A DNA stretch of 64,000 bases from assembly GCF_002929375.1 (NCBI RefSeq), contig NZ_PJIP01000006.1:124001-188000 (forward strand), written 5' to 3'. The stretch comes from Arthrobacter sp. DWC3 (GTDB lineage: Bacteria; Actinomycetota; Actinomycetes; Actinomycetales; Micrococcaceae). A program made the translations under genes and the position numbers. The notes beneath the pieces are model-generated. The model was not told the origin of the DNA. It searched no databases and saw only the letters and a list, made by a program, of their open reading frames with translations. Below are positions 25,014 to 33,979 of the stretch, one piece after another (position 1 is the first letter of the stretch; each line of letters starts with the position of its first letter).

Positions 25014-25562
25014 CTACTGTGCCTCGGTGACGGGCGACTGTGCACTCCATCCTGCAACGGCGAACAGTTGAGCCGCGACCTCTGATGGATTGAGTTCGTC
25101 AGTATTAATGCGGTGGATGAACGTAGGAGCCTCCTCGTCGAGTCGTTTTGCCATCGCAGCACTGTGGTCAAGCAACCCGGCGTCAATTTCCCCGTGGTTA
25201 CGCCGTTCCAGCCGTGGCCGGGTGTGCCTGTCACTGCTGCGCAGGAGGACTGCGGTCACGACCGGGTCGTCTCCCATGGCTGCAGCAAGATCTGCTGTCA
25301 TGAGTGCGGCCACGGTGTTCGTGTAGATAAGGCGGTGGTATCCAAGGGATCGGTATGCAGACCACATGGAGGCAAGGTTCTGCTCAGCGAGCTTCGCTTC
25401 GGGGAATGCCTCATGTGGGGCCGGGTGAGCGAGGTCGAGGTAATCGCCCTCGATGACGGCGTGCTGGATGTTCCAATCGATGAGTTGTTCGTGGAGGGTC
25501 AGCGCTGCAGTGGATTTGCCGACACCGGAGCGACCGCTGATGAATAAGACGTGAGAGCGCAT
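25014..25562 (-). CDS. P-loop nucleotide kinase-like protein
   Basis: A 182-residue protein with a clear Walker A motif at the N-terminus (FISGRSGVGKSTAALTLHEQ) and a Walker-B/Asp-type segment (AVIEGDYLDLAHPAP), giving the layout of small AAA/adenylylsulfate-kinase-like or shikimate-kinase-like enzymes. The lid contains RSSDRHTRPRLERR. Substrate unknown. No operon partner; a decayed GIY-YIG-like gene lies upstream. Confidence 0.7.
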   Translation of the reverse strand: MRSHVLFISGRSGVGKSTAALTLHEQLIDWNIQHAVIEGDYLDLAHPAPHEAFPEAKLAEQNLASMWSAYRSLGYHRLIYTNTVAALMTADLAAAMGDDPVVTAVLLRSSDRHTRPRLERRNHGEIDAGLLDHSAAMAKRLDEEAPTFIHRINTDELNPSEVAAQLFAVAGWSAQSPVTEAQ

Positions 25563-25619
25563 CCGGCCAACTGTGCTATCCGAGACGAGCTTCGCGCAAG
25601 GGGTGCGATGAAGGATGCG

Positions 25620-26018
25620 CTACCAGGATGGTTGTTGCAACTGACTGCGATAGTTTTCAAGCGCCTCAATTATGGGGCCTATGACGTCGGGGAACTGGTC
25701 AGGTCCCGCGCTCTCTCTGGCACCACTACTCGGCGGGGCCAGTTGCTCGATCAGAGCTGACTTCACGTCGGGGCGCTTCACGTCGTCGGGCAGTCCAAAC
25801 GCGAGTACGTCGAAGTCTCGCTCTTGATAATGCGGGACCGACGCCCGCACTCGTCCCTGATTTGGGTTGTCACTCGCTAGGTGCAGGTGCGCGCGGAGCT
25901 CAGGATCGAAACCAGTAGCCCCAATGCATGCAACCGATCCATCAACGGTGTCTACCCATACATATATCCAAGAGCCCTCGGGCTGACATTTCCCTGGCGC
26001 ACTGAGATCACCCGATGC
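25620..26018 (-). pseudogene. GIY-YIG-like domain protein lacking a usable start codon
   Basis: The frame reads GSWIYVWVDTVDGSVACIGA, TGFDPELRAHLHLASD, then FDVLAFGLPDDVKRPDVKSA, resembling the Y-x-G ... Y-I-G core of small GIY-YIG-like domains. A TGA stop precedes it at 26019-26021, and no ATG, GTG or TTG occurs before a GTG at 25850, which is inside the conserved region. The gene has therefore probably lost its start, or uses an unusual one. Family assignment is tentative. Confidence 0.4.
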
Positions 26019-26126
26019 TCAAGAGGTTCCCTTGAGTGAGGCTAGAGCCTCAAAGTTGTCTTTAGCAACCTGTCCGTTAGCGGATCCTCCAGCACCTTGC
26101 CCCTCCAGGGGCACTACGGTGTTGGC

Positions 26127-26327
26127 ATGCCGAAAAATACATGGATAGCGGCCATCGCACTTGTCCTCATCACCGCCGTGAACAGCCTTAGCTACTTCTT
26201 CTTTTCCCTGCCTGAAAGATCAGAATGGCGCGACATGACAACTGGAATCATCTGCGGCATCGTGGCGGCGCTTCTAATCATCAATTACAGGAGAACCTAC
26301 GCTTCAAGAGCGAAGGTGAAGTCCTGA
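26127..26327 (+). CDS. small membrane protein, leaderless
   Basis: A 66-residue protein with two hydrophobic segments (WIAAIALVLITAVNSLSYFF and MTTGIICGIVAALLIINYRR). TACGGT (26115-26120) ends six bases before the ATG and there is no ribosome site, so the transcript is probably leaderless. No family recognised. Confidence 0.55.
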   Translation: MPKNTWIAAIALVLITAVNSLSYFFFSLPERSEWRDMTTGIICGIVAALLIINYRRTYASRAKVKS

Positions 26328-26424
26328 CTCGAGCGGTGCTGAGCAGCGGAGGAGCGCCCGTTGATGGATCGGCCTTTGAAGCACTGCTCCTCAGAGTGCA
26401 CGACCTTCGATCTAGACTCGCCGA

Positions 26425-26733
26425 ATGGAGCCCTTCGAGGTGATCGTCGATGATGAGCTATTTCGTATCAGCGAGAGGCGTCAGCCAAGCGGTGCGCTCA
26501 GCTACGACTTCTCCTGGTTGAACGGACCAGCTGACGGGACCTACGGTTTCAACGCGAGTCCATTCATCGATAGTTCGGCCGACGAGCCCTTGACCTCTGT
26601 GCCTTCCATGACGCGTGACGAACTCGTGGCGGAGGTACGGGGTTTCGTGAAGGGCTTCTACGAGCCTGGTGGGATTGGTGAGGACTTCCCCGATTATGAG
26701 CCAGCCTCGTCGCGCCGGCGGAATGCTCGCTGA
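26425..26733 (+). CDS. hypothetical protein, leaderless
   Basis: A 102-residue acidic soluble protein (MEPFEVIVDDELFRISERRQ at the N-terminus, a DELVAEVRGFVKGFYEPGGI helix near the C-terminus). TAGACT (26413-26418) lies six bases before the ATG, again suggesting a leaderless mRNA. Similar short proteins occur in actinobacteria, but I cannot name the family. Confidence 0.6.
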   Translation: MEPFEVIVDDELFRISERRQPSGALSYDFSWLNGPADGTYGFNASPFIDSSADEPLTSVPSMTRDELVAEVRGFVKGFYEPGGIGEDFPDYEPASSRRRNAR

Positions 26734-26782
26734 AGGGTCACTTTACGAGCTACCTTCTAGAGGTCGAGAGTTAGGGTGACTC

Positions 26783-27259
26783 ATGACAACCATCGTTCGC
26801 GCACCAGGAAACCTAGTAGTTGCGACCATTGGGAAGGTAGATGTTCGCCTCGCGGGGGTCGATGTCACGAGAGCTCCCCTCCATGTGAACGTTCCATCCG
26901 GCACCCCCTCGGTGGTCGTCTATCTCAGCGCGGCGCGAGGTTACGAGACGGTAAGCCATGACGGCGGAATTGCTCAGGGCCGAAGTCTTGAGGACCTTGC
27001 GGCAGAGGCTGAGGAAGCCCAGAAGGACGGGCCTCCCAAGTTGAGCAATCTCAGCAGAGTGAGCGTCACTATCACGGACGACGAGGGTACTCAGTACACG
27101 CCGTCCGGATTCCGAATGGTAGGTGACGGTACTGGTTGGGATGACATGCGCGTGTATACGCCAGCACCACCTTCAGCGGTCGCGACTCTGCACCTGGACT
27201 TCACGGTCGACGGCGAGTCGACCGACAGCAGTTGCGACGTAGCCCTAACTGCCCGCTAG
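26783..27259 (+). CDS. hypothetical protein
   Basis: A 158-residue, beta-rich soluble protein with no signal peptide, lipobox or membrane segment. TAGGGT (26772-26777) ends five bases before the ATG, consistent with a leaderless start. No family recognised and no catalytic motif seen. Confidence 0.5.
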   Translation: MTTIVRAPGNLVVATIGKVDVRLAGVDVTRAPLHVNVPSGTPSVVVYLSAARGYETVSHDGGIAQGRSLEDLAAEAEEAQKDGPPKLSNLSRVSVTITDDEGTQYTPSGFRMVGDGTGWDDMRVYTPAPPSAVATLHLDFTVDGESTDSSCDVALTAR

Positions 27260-27371
27260 GGGATCCTCAACGGCCACTCCTCGAATGCGGTTTCGTGCTC
27301 GTCCCGTGCGGGAATCGCGGAAGTACACAGCGCTTGCCTGTTTTGGCGCTTTCTCCCCATACGCTCACTTC

Positions 27372-28217
27372 ATGACTGATGGCCAAATCGCGATCGACTG
27401 GGATGCTGCACGCTCAAGCAACCGGAAAAATTGGGAGGACCGGGTTCCCTTGCACGAAGAAGCCTACGGAATCAGTGATCTCGATGACCCAAACCACCTG
27501 AGCTCAGTTGTCCGGACGGACTTGGCTGCTCTGGCACCCTTCCTCTCGGAGGGCACGGTTGCTGGGTTAGACGTGTGCCACCTGCAGTGCCATATCGGCA
27601 CCGACACTCTTTCACTGGCAAGGGCAGGAGCCCGAGTGACCGGCGTCGACTTCTCCTCCTCAGCTCTGGCATCCGCAGCCAGCCTCGCAAAGCACCTGAG
27701 TCTCGACGGGACATGGGTGGAAACCGATGTCCTCGACGCCCGAGCCGCAGTGACCGGCGACTTCGACCTCGTCTACACAAGCATCGGAACCATCAACTGG
27801 CTTCCGGACCTGGACCGTTGGGCGACCCAGATAACCGGACTCCTACGAGCCGGTGGGACGTTCTACATTCGGGACGGGCACCCGGTGCTCTACGGACTCG
27901 ATGAACATGCCGACGGGCTGCATATGCGATACCCCTACTTCAACACCGGGCACGCGCAGGTGTGGGACGAGGAGACCACGTACGCCGGGAACGGCACAGT
28001 CGAGCATCCTCGGACGTATCAATGGGCGCACCCGTTGTCCGACATCCTCAACTCCCTCATCAAAGCTGGTCTGCAGATCCTTCGGGTCGACGAGGGCACA
28101 ACGCTTCCGTGGAAGTTCTCACCCCGCATGGTTCAGGTGCCTGACGGCTTCGCCTGGCCGGAAACCGAACGCGACTTGGTTCCTTGCACCTACACGATCA
28201 TCGCCCGAAAGCTGTGA
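27372..28217 (+). CDS. class I SAM-dependent methyltransferase
   Basis: A 281-residue enzyme. SAM-binding motif I is GLDVCHLQCHIGTDTLSLAR, followed by VTGVDFSSSAL (motif II acid), and LVYTSIGTINWLPDL in the motif IV region. The N-terminal NRKNWEDRVPLHEEAYG block is typical of a small-molecule methyltransferase subgroup. ATG 27372 is preferred because TACGCT (27360-27365) sits six bases upstream, a leaderless arrangement; an upstream extension has no homology. Substrate unknown. Confidence 0.82.
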   Translation: MTDGQIAIDWDAARSSNRKNWEDRVPLHEEAYGISDLDDPNHLSSVVRTDLAALAPFLSEGTVAGLDVCHLQCHIGTDTLSLARAGARVTGVDFSSSALASAASLAKHLSLDGTWVETDVLDARAAVTGDFDLVYTSIGTINWLPDLDRWATQITGLLRAGGTFYIRDGHPVLYGLDEHADGLHMRYPYFNTGHAQVWDEETTYAGNGTVEHPRTYQWAHPLSDILNSLIKAGLQILRVDEGTTLPWKFSPRMVQVPDGFAWPETERDLVPCTYTIIARKL

Positions 28218-28267
28218 AAGCCACTTCGCATCAGCGTGGGAAGGTGCGACCCACACCTGGAGGAATA

Positions 28268-28951
28268 ATGTTGAGCGACGCCGCAGACGTGCCGATCTAC
28301 TTCACGATCGATGGCGACACCTACCTCAATGACGGGCTGACGAACGCGGAGATCGCCCGGCACCACCGAAAGCTCGAGCAATCCCAACCGTTCGCCCAGA
28401 AGGTCCTGCTTGTGGTCGTGTGGATCGCGGGGCTGAGCATCGGCTTCGTGGCGGTCCAGGGCCTGCTGCTCCCGCCTGGCAACGACGTGTTGCAGCGCCC
28501 CTACGCACAGGTCATCGTGCAGGTGATGCCGTGGCTGGTGGCCCTGACCCTCGTATGGAATATGCTCGCCCAGCTCACGGACAGCAAGGCCCCCTCCGCC
28601 CTCCGCGTGAAGGACGGCGCGGTTGCCAAGTACTGGGAGCGGGTCAACCCGAGGGTCGTGCGCATCGAGCGAACCGAGAACGTGGGACTCCTCCGCGCCA
28701 TCGAACAGCACCGCCAAGGTATCAACAGGTTTTCGGCGACGCTGGGAACCTCGCCCGATGTTCCCGAGCTGGGCGCGGCGGTCGATGCGGTGCGCGGTTA
28801 CCTGGAGTCCTACGCCCGGCCCGGCGCGATCCCCGCGACGCCTGTCACTGTGAAGATCACCAGGCGGCAGGTGGAGGCTGCAATCAAGGCGCTGGAGGAG
28901 CGTGAACTCCAGCTCTGGAGCCAGATACACCGGAGGCATGAGAGATCATGA
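28268..28951 (+). CDS. two-TM hypothetical membrane protein
   Basis: A 227-residue protein with two transmembrane helices in the first half (KVLLVVVWIAGLSIGFVAVQ and VIVQVMPWLVALTLVWNMLA) and a soluble, charged C-terminal half ending in a long helix (RRQVEAAIKALEERELQLW). GGAGG precedes the ATG by four bases. No family recognised. Confidence 0.55.
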   Translation: MLSDAADVPIYFTIDGDTYLNDGLTNAEIARHHRKLEQSQPFAQKVLLVVVWIAGLSIGFVAVQGLLLPPGNDVLQRPYAQVIVQVMPWLVALTLVWNMLAQLTDSKAPSALRVKDGAVAKYWERVNPRVVRIERTENVGLLRAIEQHRQGINRFSATLGTSPDVPELGAAVDAVRGYLESYARPGAIPATPVTVKITRRQVEAAIKALEERELQLWSQIHRRHERS

Positions 28952-29317
28952 GGCCGGACGTCCCTCATGCGATGCGCGTAGCGGACGCTCATCCCACCAG
29001 CCGGTACCGCACGCAATCGAATCATAGGTGTCGTCTGTCGGATCCCGTTGCTGAAGCTGCTCCTGAACCTCGGCGAGAAGGATCCAGTCGCTCCAGCCGC
29101 GAAGCCGGTTGACGCTGTGGAGCGGGGGCGCGCAATCCGAAGGACAGCAGACAAAAACATCCCGGCTGGGATGCGATGAAGGAGCAGCCGGGACGGTGAT
29201 AGTCCGGAGCGAAGCGAGAGGACCATTGCCCTGGTTGGAGCGCCAGCGACAATCCTGGGAAGCACTACACCCGCCACCTACCCGCGGCGGCCTGCCAGGA
29301 ACCCCCGCAACGACGAC
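28952..29317. other. intergenic region without recognisable gene
   Basis: Between two converging genes. Open frames here show no conserved motif, start site or codon pattern that I can support. The region ends in a terminator hairpin at 29318-29343. Confidence 0.4.
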
Positions 29318-29343
29318 GGGCCGGCACCCATAGGTGCTGGCCC
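29318..29343. terminator. bidirectional terminator hairpin
   Basis: GGGCCGGCACC-CATA-GGTGCTGGCCC forms an 11-bp stem with one G-T pair, placed between the converging membrane-protein and lipoprotein genes. Confidence 0.65.
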
Positions 29344-29421
29344 TTACTCAGTCGCTCAAGTACTCATTCGCTCACTAGGCTCAGTTAGAGCGACGTGGCG
29401 GCTTCGGCTCGAGTACGTCGC

Positions 29422-30252
29422 CTACTTCTGATCAGCGGCGGCGAGAACCTGATCGACCAGGTCTTCCAGAACCGTTATGTCGGCAGTCGGGCTGTCCACC
29501 GACTGGCTGATGACCGCGACGCTGATCGAGCCGCGCGCCGCGCTGACCGTCGTCGTGTTCTGCTTCTGACCCGTCGGCAGAGTCAGAACACCGCGTGCAC
29601 CCATGGAGATCGCGCCTTCGGTGGTCGTTTCCACCACCGTGGATTCACCTGTCGCCGTTTCGCCCTGCAGCTCTACCTGATAGGTGGAACAGATTCCGGC
29701 GCGTGTTTCCGCATCCCCCTGCTGGGATTTGATTAGTTCCTCGGCGCCGTCGAGTTGGGTGATGGTGATGATGGTCGTGCTCTGGTCGGTCGGGTTCACA
29801 GCGGCGCCGACCGCGTAGCGAGTGCCTTCGGGCATGTGCGCGGCCGCTTCCAACACCGCGCCACACTCCTCGGGGGTCACCACGACACCCTCGATGGATT
29901 GCAGACCCTGCTGCGACAGCGCAGCGAGCTGCTCCGCAGGAACGATAGTGAGGGGTATACCGTCCGGCATCGAGATCGTGGCGAGCACGGCGGAGAGCTC
30001 CTCGGAACCACTGGCCGCCGGCGCGGAGCCCGGGGCGGAAGCGGACGGCTCAGCTGTGGCTGCCGCGGAAGGCGCTGCGGAAGGCGCTGCGGACGTCGGC
30101 TCAGAGACCGAAGCAGACGAGGTCTCGGGCGATGACTCGGAGGTAACAGCCGAGGACGGCGCCGGGGCTGCCGCGTCGTTTCCTCCGCCGCAGGCTGTCA
30201 GGGCCAGCAAAGCGCCGGCAGCGAGAGCGGACAGGGAAAGGATACGCGACAT
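29422..30252 (-). CDS. secreted lipoprotein with Ala/Ser/Pro-rich linker
   Basis: A 276-residue lipoprotein: signal peptide MSRILSLSALAAGALLALTA with lipobox LTAC, then a low-complexity Ala/Ser/Pro/Glu spacer of about 70 residues containing a 12-base tandem duplication, then a folded domain (from about 85 to 276) with two cysteines in EECGAVL and GICSTYQVEL that could form a disulfide. The domain resembles mycobacterial/actinobacterial lipoproteins of unknown function. ATG 30252 gives the correct signal peptide; longer upstream starts would bury it. Confidence 0.7.
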   Translation of the reverse strand: MSRILSLSALAAGALLALTACGGGNDAAAPAPSSAVTSESSPETSSASVSEPTSAAPSAAPSAAATAEPSASAPGSAPAASGSEELSAVLATISMPDGIPLTIVPAEQLAALSQQGLQSIEGVVVTPEECGAVLEAAAHMPEGTRYAVGAAVNPTDQSTTIITITQLDGAEELIKSQQGDAETRAGICSTYQVELQGETATGESTVVETTTEGAISMGARGVLTLPTGQKQNTTTVSAARGSISVAVISQSVDSPTADITVLEDLVDQVLAAADQK

Positions 30253-30379
30253 GAGAACCCCCAGGGTGATGGAGCCTACCCAGCTCCTCGTCAGAACCCT
30301 ATCGGGAGTTCTCTTGAAATTGAGGGACACGCAGGCCCTCCGTTCGAAGATGTCTCCCGTGTCCTCGTGCCGTTCGTCT

Positions 30380-30530
30380 CCTGCGGATCAGGCACTGTGG
30401 GCGTGGTCGGGGCAGTAGTACCGGCCGACGTCGACGGTAATCGTCCGCTACAGCCATCCCTCGGGCAGGGGACGGCCCGGTCGAGGATCTTCGCGGTGGC
30501 GCCACAAATACAGCACTGCGCCAGGGACGG
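30380..30530 (-). pseudogene. possible remnant of a small zinc-ribbon protein
   Basis: On the minus strand one frame reads CCICGATAKILDRAVPCP and the next reads PEGW, a stop, then RTITVDVGRYYCPDHAHS. Joined, these give a C-x2-C ... C-P-x-H-type small zinc ribbon, broken by a frameshift and a stop. The rest of the 738-base gap (30253-30990) has no gene that I can support. Confidence 0.25.
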
Positions 30531-30990
30531 CGTCCCCGGAGCCCGGGGTGCCCGTCGTGTCTTCGGTGTCTTCGGTGTCACTGCGGCCGCGTCAGTCCTG
30601 GAAGCGGCGTGCCTCATCGGAGGCGCCGGCGACGTCAACGGGTCCGAAGCCACTGGTTCCGCTCGTCGACCGGTGGTGGGCCTCGCGCCGGTCCCCGAGG
30701 AGGTCCTCGAGCGTGGTCGCCTGCAGCTCGGGTGCAGCTGCAGGTTCTCGCTGGGGTCAGGGCTCAGAGCAGCGGCCTGGTCGGGGTGCTCGATGAAGTC
30801 CACGCCCGGCTCCGTCACCGGGACCGTAGCTGCGGCGCGCCTGTCGAGGGGGCCTGGTGATGCTGCGCGGTGGGTGCAGCCCGTGGGTACGACTGTGGTC
30901 GAGGGCCTGCCCTGATGAAAGGGTAAGTACCTATATGCGTGCCGAGGCTGAGCGGCCGGCTGCTTAGTCGGCCGGACTATGCTCGGGCCC

Positions 30991-31401
30991 ATGGGGGTCA
31001 TCGAGGAGAAGCAAGCCAGAAGACCGCACGTTCTTGCGACGACCTTCCTGATCCTGACGTTCCTGCCCCTGCTGATCGCGCTCTGGTACTCGGCGACGTA
31101 CGTGTTCGGTTTTCTGTCCGGGGGTGACATCACCGGATCTCAGGCTGCCAGTGCAGCGCCGGTCCTCGCAGCAGGCTCCGGCGGGATCGTCTCCTACGTC
31201 GTGCTCAAGACGCGGGAGCACACGACGAAGCAGGCGTGGGCTTGGTCCGCCGTCACCGTCGTCCTGCTGTTGGCGGCGGTGCTGCCGGTGATCTACCTGA
31301 TCGGCCTGGTGATCAACGACCAGTGGTGCGAGTACCAACCAGGAGGCAAGGGCGGCATAGAACCGGTCGACCTCGAGGACATACCAAGGTCCTGCCGGTG
31401 A
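30991..31401 (+). CDS. membrane protein, leaderless
   Basis: A 136-residue protein with three hydrophobic segments (TTFLILTFLPLLIALWYSAT, APVLAAGSGGIVSYVV, AVTVVLLLAAVLPVIYLIGL) and a short acidic C-terminus. TATGCT (30978-30983) ends seven bases before the ATG at 30991, which supports this start over the ATG at 30979 inside the -10 itself. No family recognised. Confidence 0.55.
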   Translation: MGVIEEKQARRPHVLATTFLILTFLPLLIALWYSATYVFGFLSGGDITGSQAASAAPVLAAGSGGIVSYVVLKTREHTTKQAWAWSAVTVVLLLAAVLPVIYLIGLVINDQWCEYQPGGKGGIEPVDLEDIPRSCR

Positions 31402-31490
31402 CGGGCGGTCAGTAAACGGGCCGCGGGTCGTGAATCTCGCGGTAATCACCGCCGACAGACTGGAACCGACGATCAGAACGGGGCGGGGGA

Positions 31491-31799
31491 ATGGCCGGAA
31501 CACCGGAGGAGAGCCTGCGGTCGAACGCGAAGCGGATCTTGAATTGGCTCGTGGAAACCGGCGAGGGGAGGTTGTGGCTGGCGCTCATGCTGGCTTACGG
31601 CGTCGTCGGCCCGATCGTCCTCTCGTTGATCCTGCCACCGGAATCGGAAGGTGGCTTCTGGGCTGACTTCGGTCGGAAATTCATGGAAAGCGTACGATGC
31701 GGCCTCGGCGGTATCCTGCTCGCGATTTTCATCCTCGTTGCACTGATGGAGCGGCACCGACAACGCAAAGCCGCCGGAGGAGAGTTCGATGCTGAGTGA
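31491..31799 (+). CDS. small membrane protein
   Basis: A 102-residue protein with two hydrophobic segments (LWLALMLAYGVVGPIVLSLI and GGILLAIFILVALMER). A GGGGCGGGGG stretch precedes the ATG. No family recognised; lies just left of an IS21-like end. Confidence 0.5.
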   Translation: MAGTPEESLRSNAKRILNWLVETGEGRLWLALMLAYGVVGPIVLSLILPPESEGGFWADFGRKFMESVRCGLGGILLAIFILVALMERHRQRKAAGGEFDAE

Positions 31800-31817
31800 G
31801 TCAGGGGTGGCTGGTCG

Positions 31818-31888
31818 TGTCAACGATAAGTGGCTCCGGTAGGACGGATATATCTGGCCCCACGTCATGACTTGCGGGCTCGTTGTGA
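31818..31888 (+). repeat. IS21-like terminal sequence, left copy (inverted relative to 33280-33351)
   Basis: Begins TGTCAACGATAAGTGGC and shares about 60 bases with the reverse complement of 33280-33351, with a few substitutions and a small gap (core GGCCCCACGTCATGACT identical). Similarity stops abruptly at CGTTGTGA. The T-G-T start and A-A-x-T-G-G pattern resemble IS21-family ends. The following bases to 32151 hold no gene that I can support. Confidence 0.7.
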
Positions 31889-32151
31889 CCGACTGATAGC
31901 CACCAGGTGCTTGTGCTCTGTGGGGTGGGAGTCTGCGGACCCGACAGGCTTGGAAACCTGATCGATGAAGGCTCTTTTCCGGGTACCCGGCAAGCTACTC
32001 ACGGCGCTGACCAGGAAGACGGATCTAGGGTGTCTCCACTGGTCAGGGCCAAGCGCCAGCGAGCAACCCGATTCTTCTCCTCGAAGACACACGCAAACGC
32101 TATTGTCGGAACCGGGAAACATACTGGTAAGAAGCAGGGATGGGTGCCGCG

Positions 32152-32571
32152 ATGACTGACGATGTTAGTTCCCCGCAAGGGGCAACAAGAACGAAAGGCC
32201 CCTTTACCGAGGAGGATCACCTGCTCGGTAATAGGACCTACGCGTATATGACTATTCTATGCGTGGCCGCGATCATCGCCTGTCTTGGCCTAGCATTCTA
32301 CGTTTTTCAGGCAGTTCCGCTGGATACGGTGATTCCCTATGACGGTAGGTACGCCAGGAACGGGATGCCTGTGGTGATCGGCATGTTCCTGCCGTTGTCA
32401 GTACCTTTTTCTTTCGTGCGCGTCAGTACTAGAAAAGGTCCGCATCCCATGCGCAGGGGATCGCGTCGAGTGGTTTATACCTTAGGGACAGCAATGGTTC
32501 TTGTGTCCGTTTGGGCGGCATGGGTCCTCTCGCGGGCGTCCTTGGTGGCAGGCGGCGCTCTCGCCGGGTAG
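32152..32571 (+). CDS. membrane protein inside the IS21-bounded segment
   Basis: A 139-residue protein with three hydrophobic segments (TYAYMTILCVAAIIACLGLA, MPVVIGMFLPLSVPFSFVRV, VYTLGTAMVLVSVWAAWVLS). The ATG at 32140 is an alternative start. It lies between two inverted IS21-like ends and has somewhat lower GC than neighbouring genes. No family recognised. Confidence 0.5.
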   Translation: MTDDVSSPQGATRTKGPFTEEDHLLGNRTYAYMTILCVAAIIACLGLAFYVFQAVPLDTVIPYDGRYARNGMPVVIGMFLPLSVPFSFVRVSTRKGPHPMRRGSRRVVYTLGTAMVLVSVWAAWVLSRASLVAGGALAG

Positions 32572-32740
32572 TGCTAGGTCAGCGAAAGTGATGTTGTCAC
32601 GCCCTGGCTCTACCGGTCAGAGGGAACCCTTGCTGGACTACGTTGACGGACGAGGTCAGGGCGATCGAACTGTTCATTCGCACTAGGTTTTGGCTTACAT
32701 GTGAGCAGGCGGTGGACAACGATAAGGGCGATCACGGCAG

Positions 32741-32966
32741 ATGACGGGCGCGAAGGCTGATGAGGACGCAGAGAGCAGGAAACACCGGCTCAGGTCCAGA
32801 CGGCGGTGGAACATCGCTGGGCTCTTCATGATCGCCGGGGTCCTTTTCGTGGCGTCGAGCCCCTACTTGGAGAAGCTCGCTGTCGGGACGGTGCTGTGCG
32901 AGGTCGTGTCAGCGGAGCCGAGGACGGCGTCGGGAGGTTCCAGGAGGTCAGTGTCGACGTCCGAGG
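32741..32966 (+). pseudogene. membrane-protein gene truncated by IS21 sequence
   Basis: The first 75 codons encode a basic N-terminus and one membrane helix (NIAGLFMIAGVLFVASSPYL), then SGGSRRSVSTSEV. From about 32967 on, the plus-strand frame is simply antisense to IS21 transposase, so the original C-terminus is lost. The fused frame continues to 33118. Confidence 0.5.
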
Positions 32967-33222
32967 TATGGCGTTGCTTCCGCGGCGACGTCGTGTCCTC
33001 GAGGAGCATCGCGTTGATCGCCGGCTTGAATGACTCGAGCCTCCGGGACACGCCTCGCCGGGGCTTACGCTCCGGCGGCTCCGATGACACGAGAGCCTGC
33101 CGGACAGTTCTTCTATGAACTCCGTGCTTGACCGCCAGCGCGCGCACTGAGAGGCCCTCAACACGGGCATCTCTGCGGATCAGTGCGAACAGCTCCACTC
33201 TTGACTCCATCCGAACCAGCCG
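32967..33222 (-). pseudogene. istA: IS21-family transposase (IstA) N-terminal fragment
   Basis: Reads MESRVELFALIRRDARVEGL, then VRALAVKHGVHRRTVRQALV, PPERKPRRGVSRRLESFKPA and TTSPRKQRHT, the N-terminal helix-turn-helix part of IstA. It stops at the RKQRHT motif and the DDE catalytic core is missing. It lies about 130 bases inside the right-hand IS21-like end, at the normal distance and orientation. Confidence 0.85.
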
Positions 33223-33279
33223 TCGGTTGACCTCATCAACTGATGAGATCAACGGTGGCGGTGAGGCCACACATAATCA

Positions 33280-33351
33280 TCACAACGAGCCCGGCGAGTC
33301 ATGACGTGGGGCCGGATGTATCCGTCCTACCGGGGCCACTCAAACCTGTCA
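33280..33351 (-). repeat. IS21-like terminal sequence, right copy
   Basis: On the minus strand it begins TGACAGGTTTGAGTGGCCCC and continues as the left copy does. It is the natural 5' end for the adjacent IstA fragment. Together with 31818-31888 it bounds a 1.5-kb segment with ends in inverted orientation. Confidence 0.7.
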
Positions 33352-33510
33352 TAACCAAATTCTGATCTGGAATGCGTCACTGACACCCAGACGCCCACCT
33401 TGAAAGTGGCCTAGGTGTACGGCCCTCAGGGGTAGCGTCGGCACCAGCGTCACCACTAGAGCTACTAGAGCCACTAGTCATGAGAAGTACGGCACTGAAA
33501 GGACTCATTT

Positions 33511-33848
33511 TGGCGAAGCCAGAGATGGAGCTGCACATACCAGCAACTGCATGGACGACCACGGGCAATGCGGGGGTCACGGAACAGCTGCTGGCGTTTG
33601 ACGGCCAGAGTGGGGACGCGACACTGATGCAACGCTATGAAGCAGGTGCCTGTACTGCGTCGGCAGTTATCAGGCATGAGTACTGGGAAGAAGTGCTCAT
33701 CCTCGAAGGGACCCTCACAGACCTGACCCTCAGTCAGACGTTCGAAGCGGGCTCTTACGCGTGTAGGCCACCCGGAATGCCACACGGACCCTACCTGAGC
33801 AGTGCCGGGTGTCTGATGTTTGTTCAGACCCGCTATCCGAGTAACTGA
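33511..33848 (+). CDS. cupin-domain protein
   Basis: A 112-residue single-domain cupin: TLMQRYEAGACTASAVIRHE, EYWEEVLILEGTLTD, and FEAGSYACRPPGMPHGPYLS cover both cupin motifs, with metal-type His and Glu residues. Start is uncertain: TTG 33511 has AAAGGA six bases upstream, while ATG 33480 has no ribosome site. Such ChrR-like cupins bind small ligands or metals. It lies just outside the IS21-bounded segment. Confidence 0.7.
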
Positions 33849-33905
33849 TTCATCTGGCTGCAATTGCTTACCGCCGTGAGCAACCAGCCATCGCTGCCGA
33901 TGCCC

Positions 33906-33979
33906 GGGCGAAGGGACGCACAGCCGAGGAAGCTGCCCGACTCATCCGATGGAGTCGGGCAACGCTCTACCGCGACTAG
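33906..33979 (+). pseudogene. recombinase-type HTH scrap (copy A)
   Basis: Translates as AKGRTAEEAARLIRWSRATL followed by YRD and a stop, resembling the C-terminal HTH of serine recombinases (x-SRATLYR). A degenerate copy occurs at 40832-40893. No catalytic part is present. The rest of 33849-34355 has no gene that I can support. Confidence 0.35.

Noticed and set aside
29109-29333. 74-codon plus-strand frame ending in the terminator
   Set aside because: It reads through the hairpin at 29318-29343, lacks a ribosome site and has no recognisable motif.
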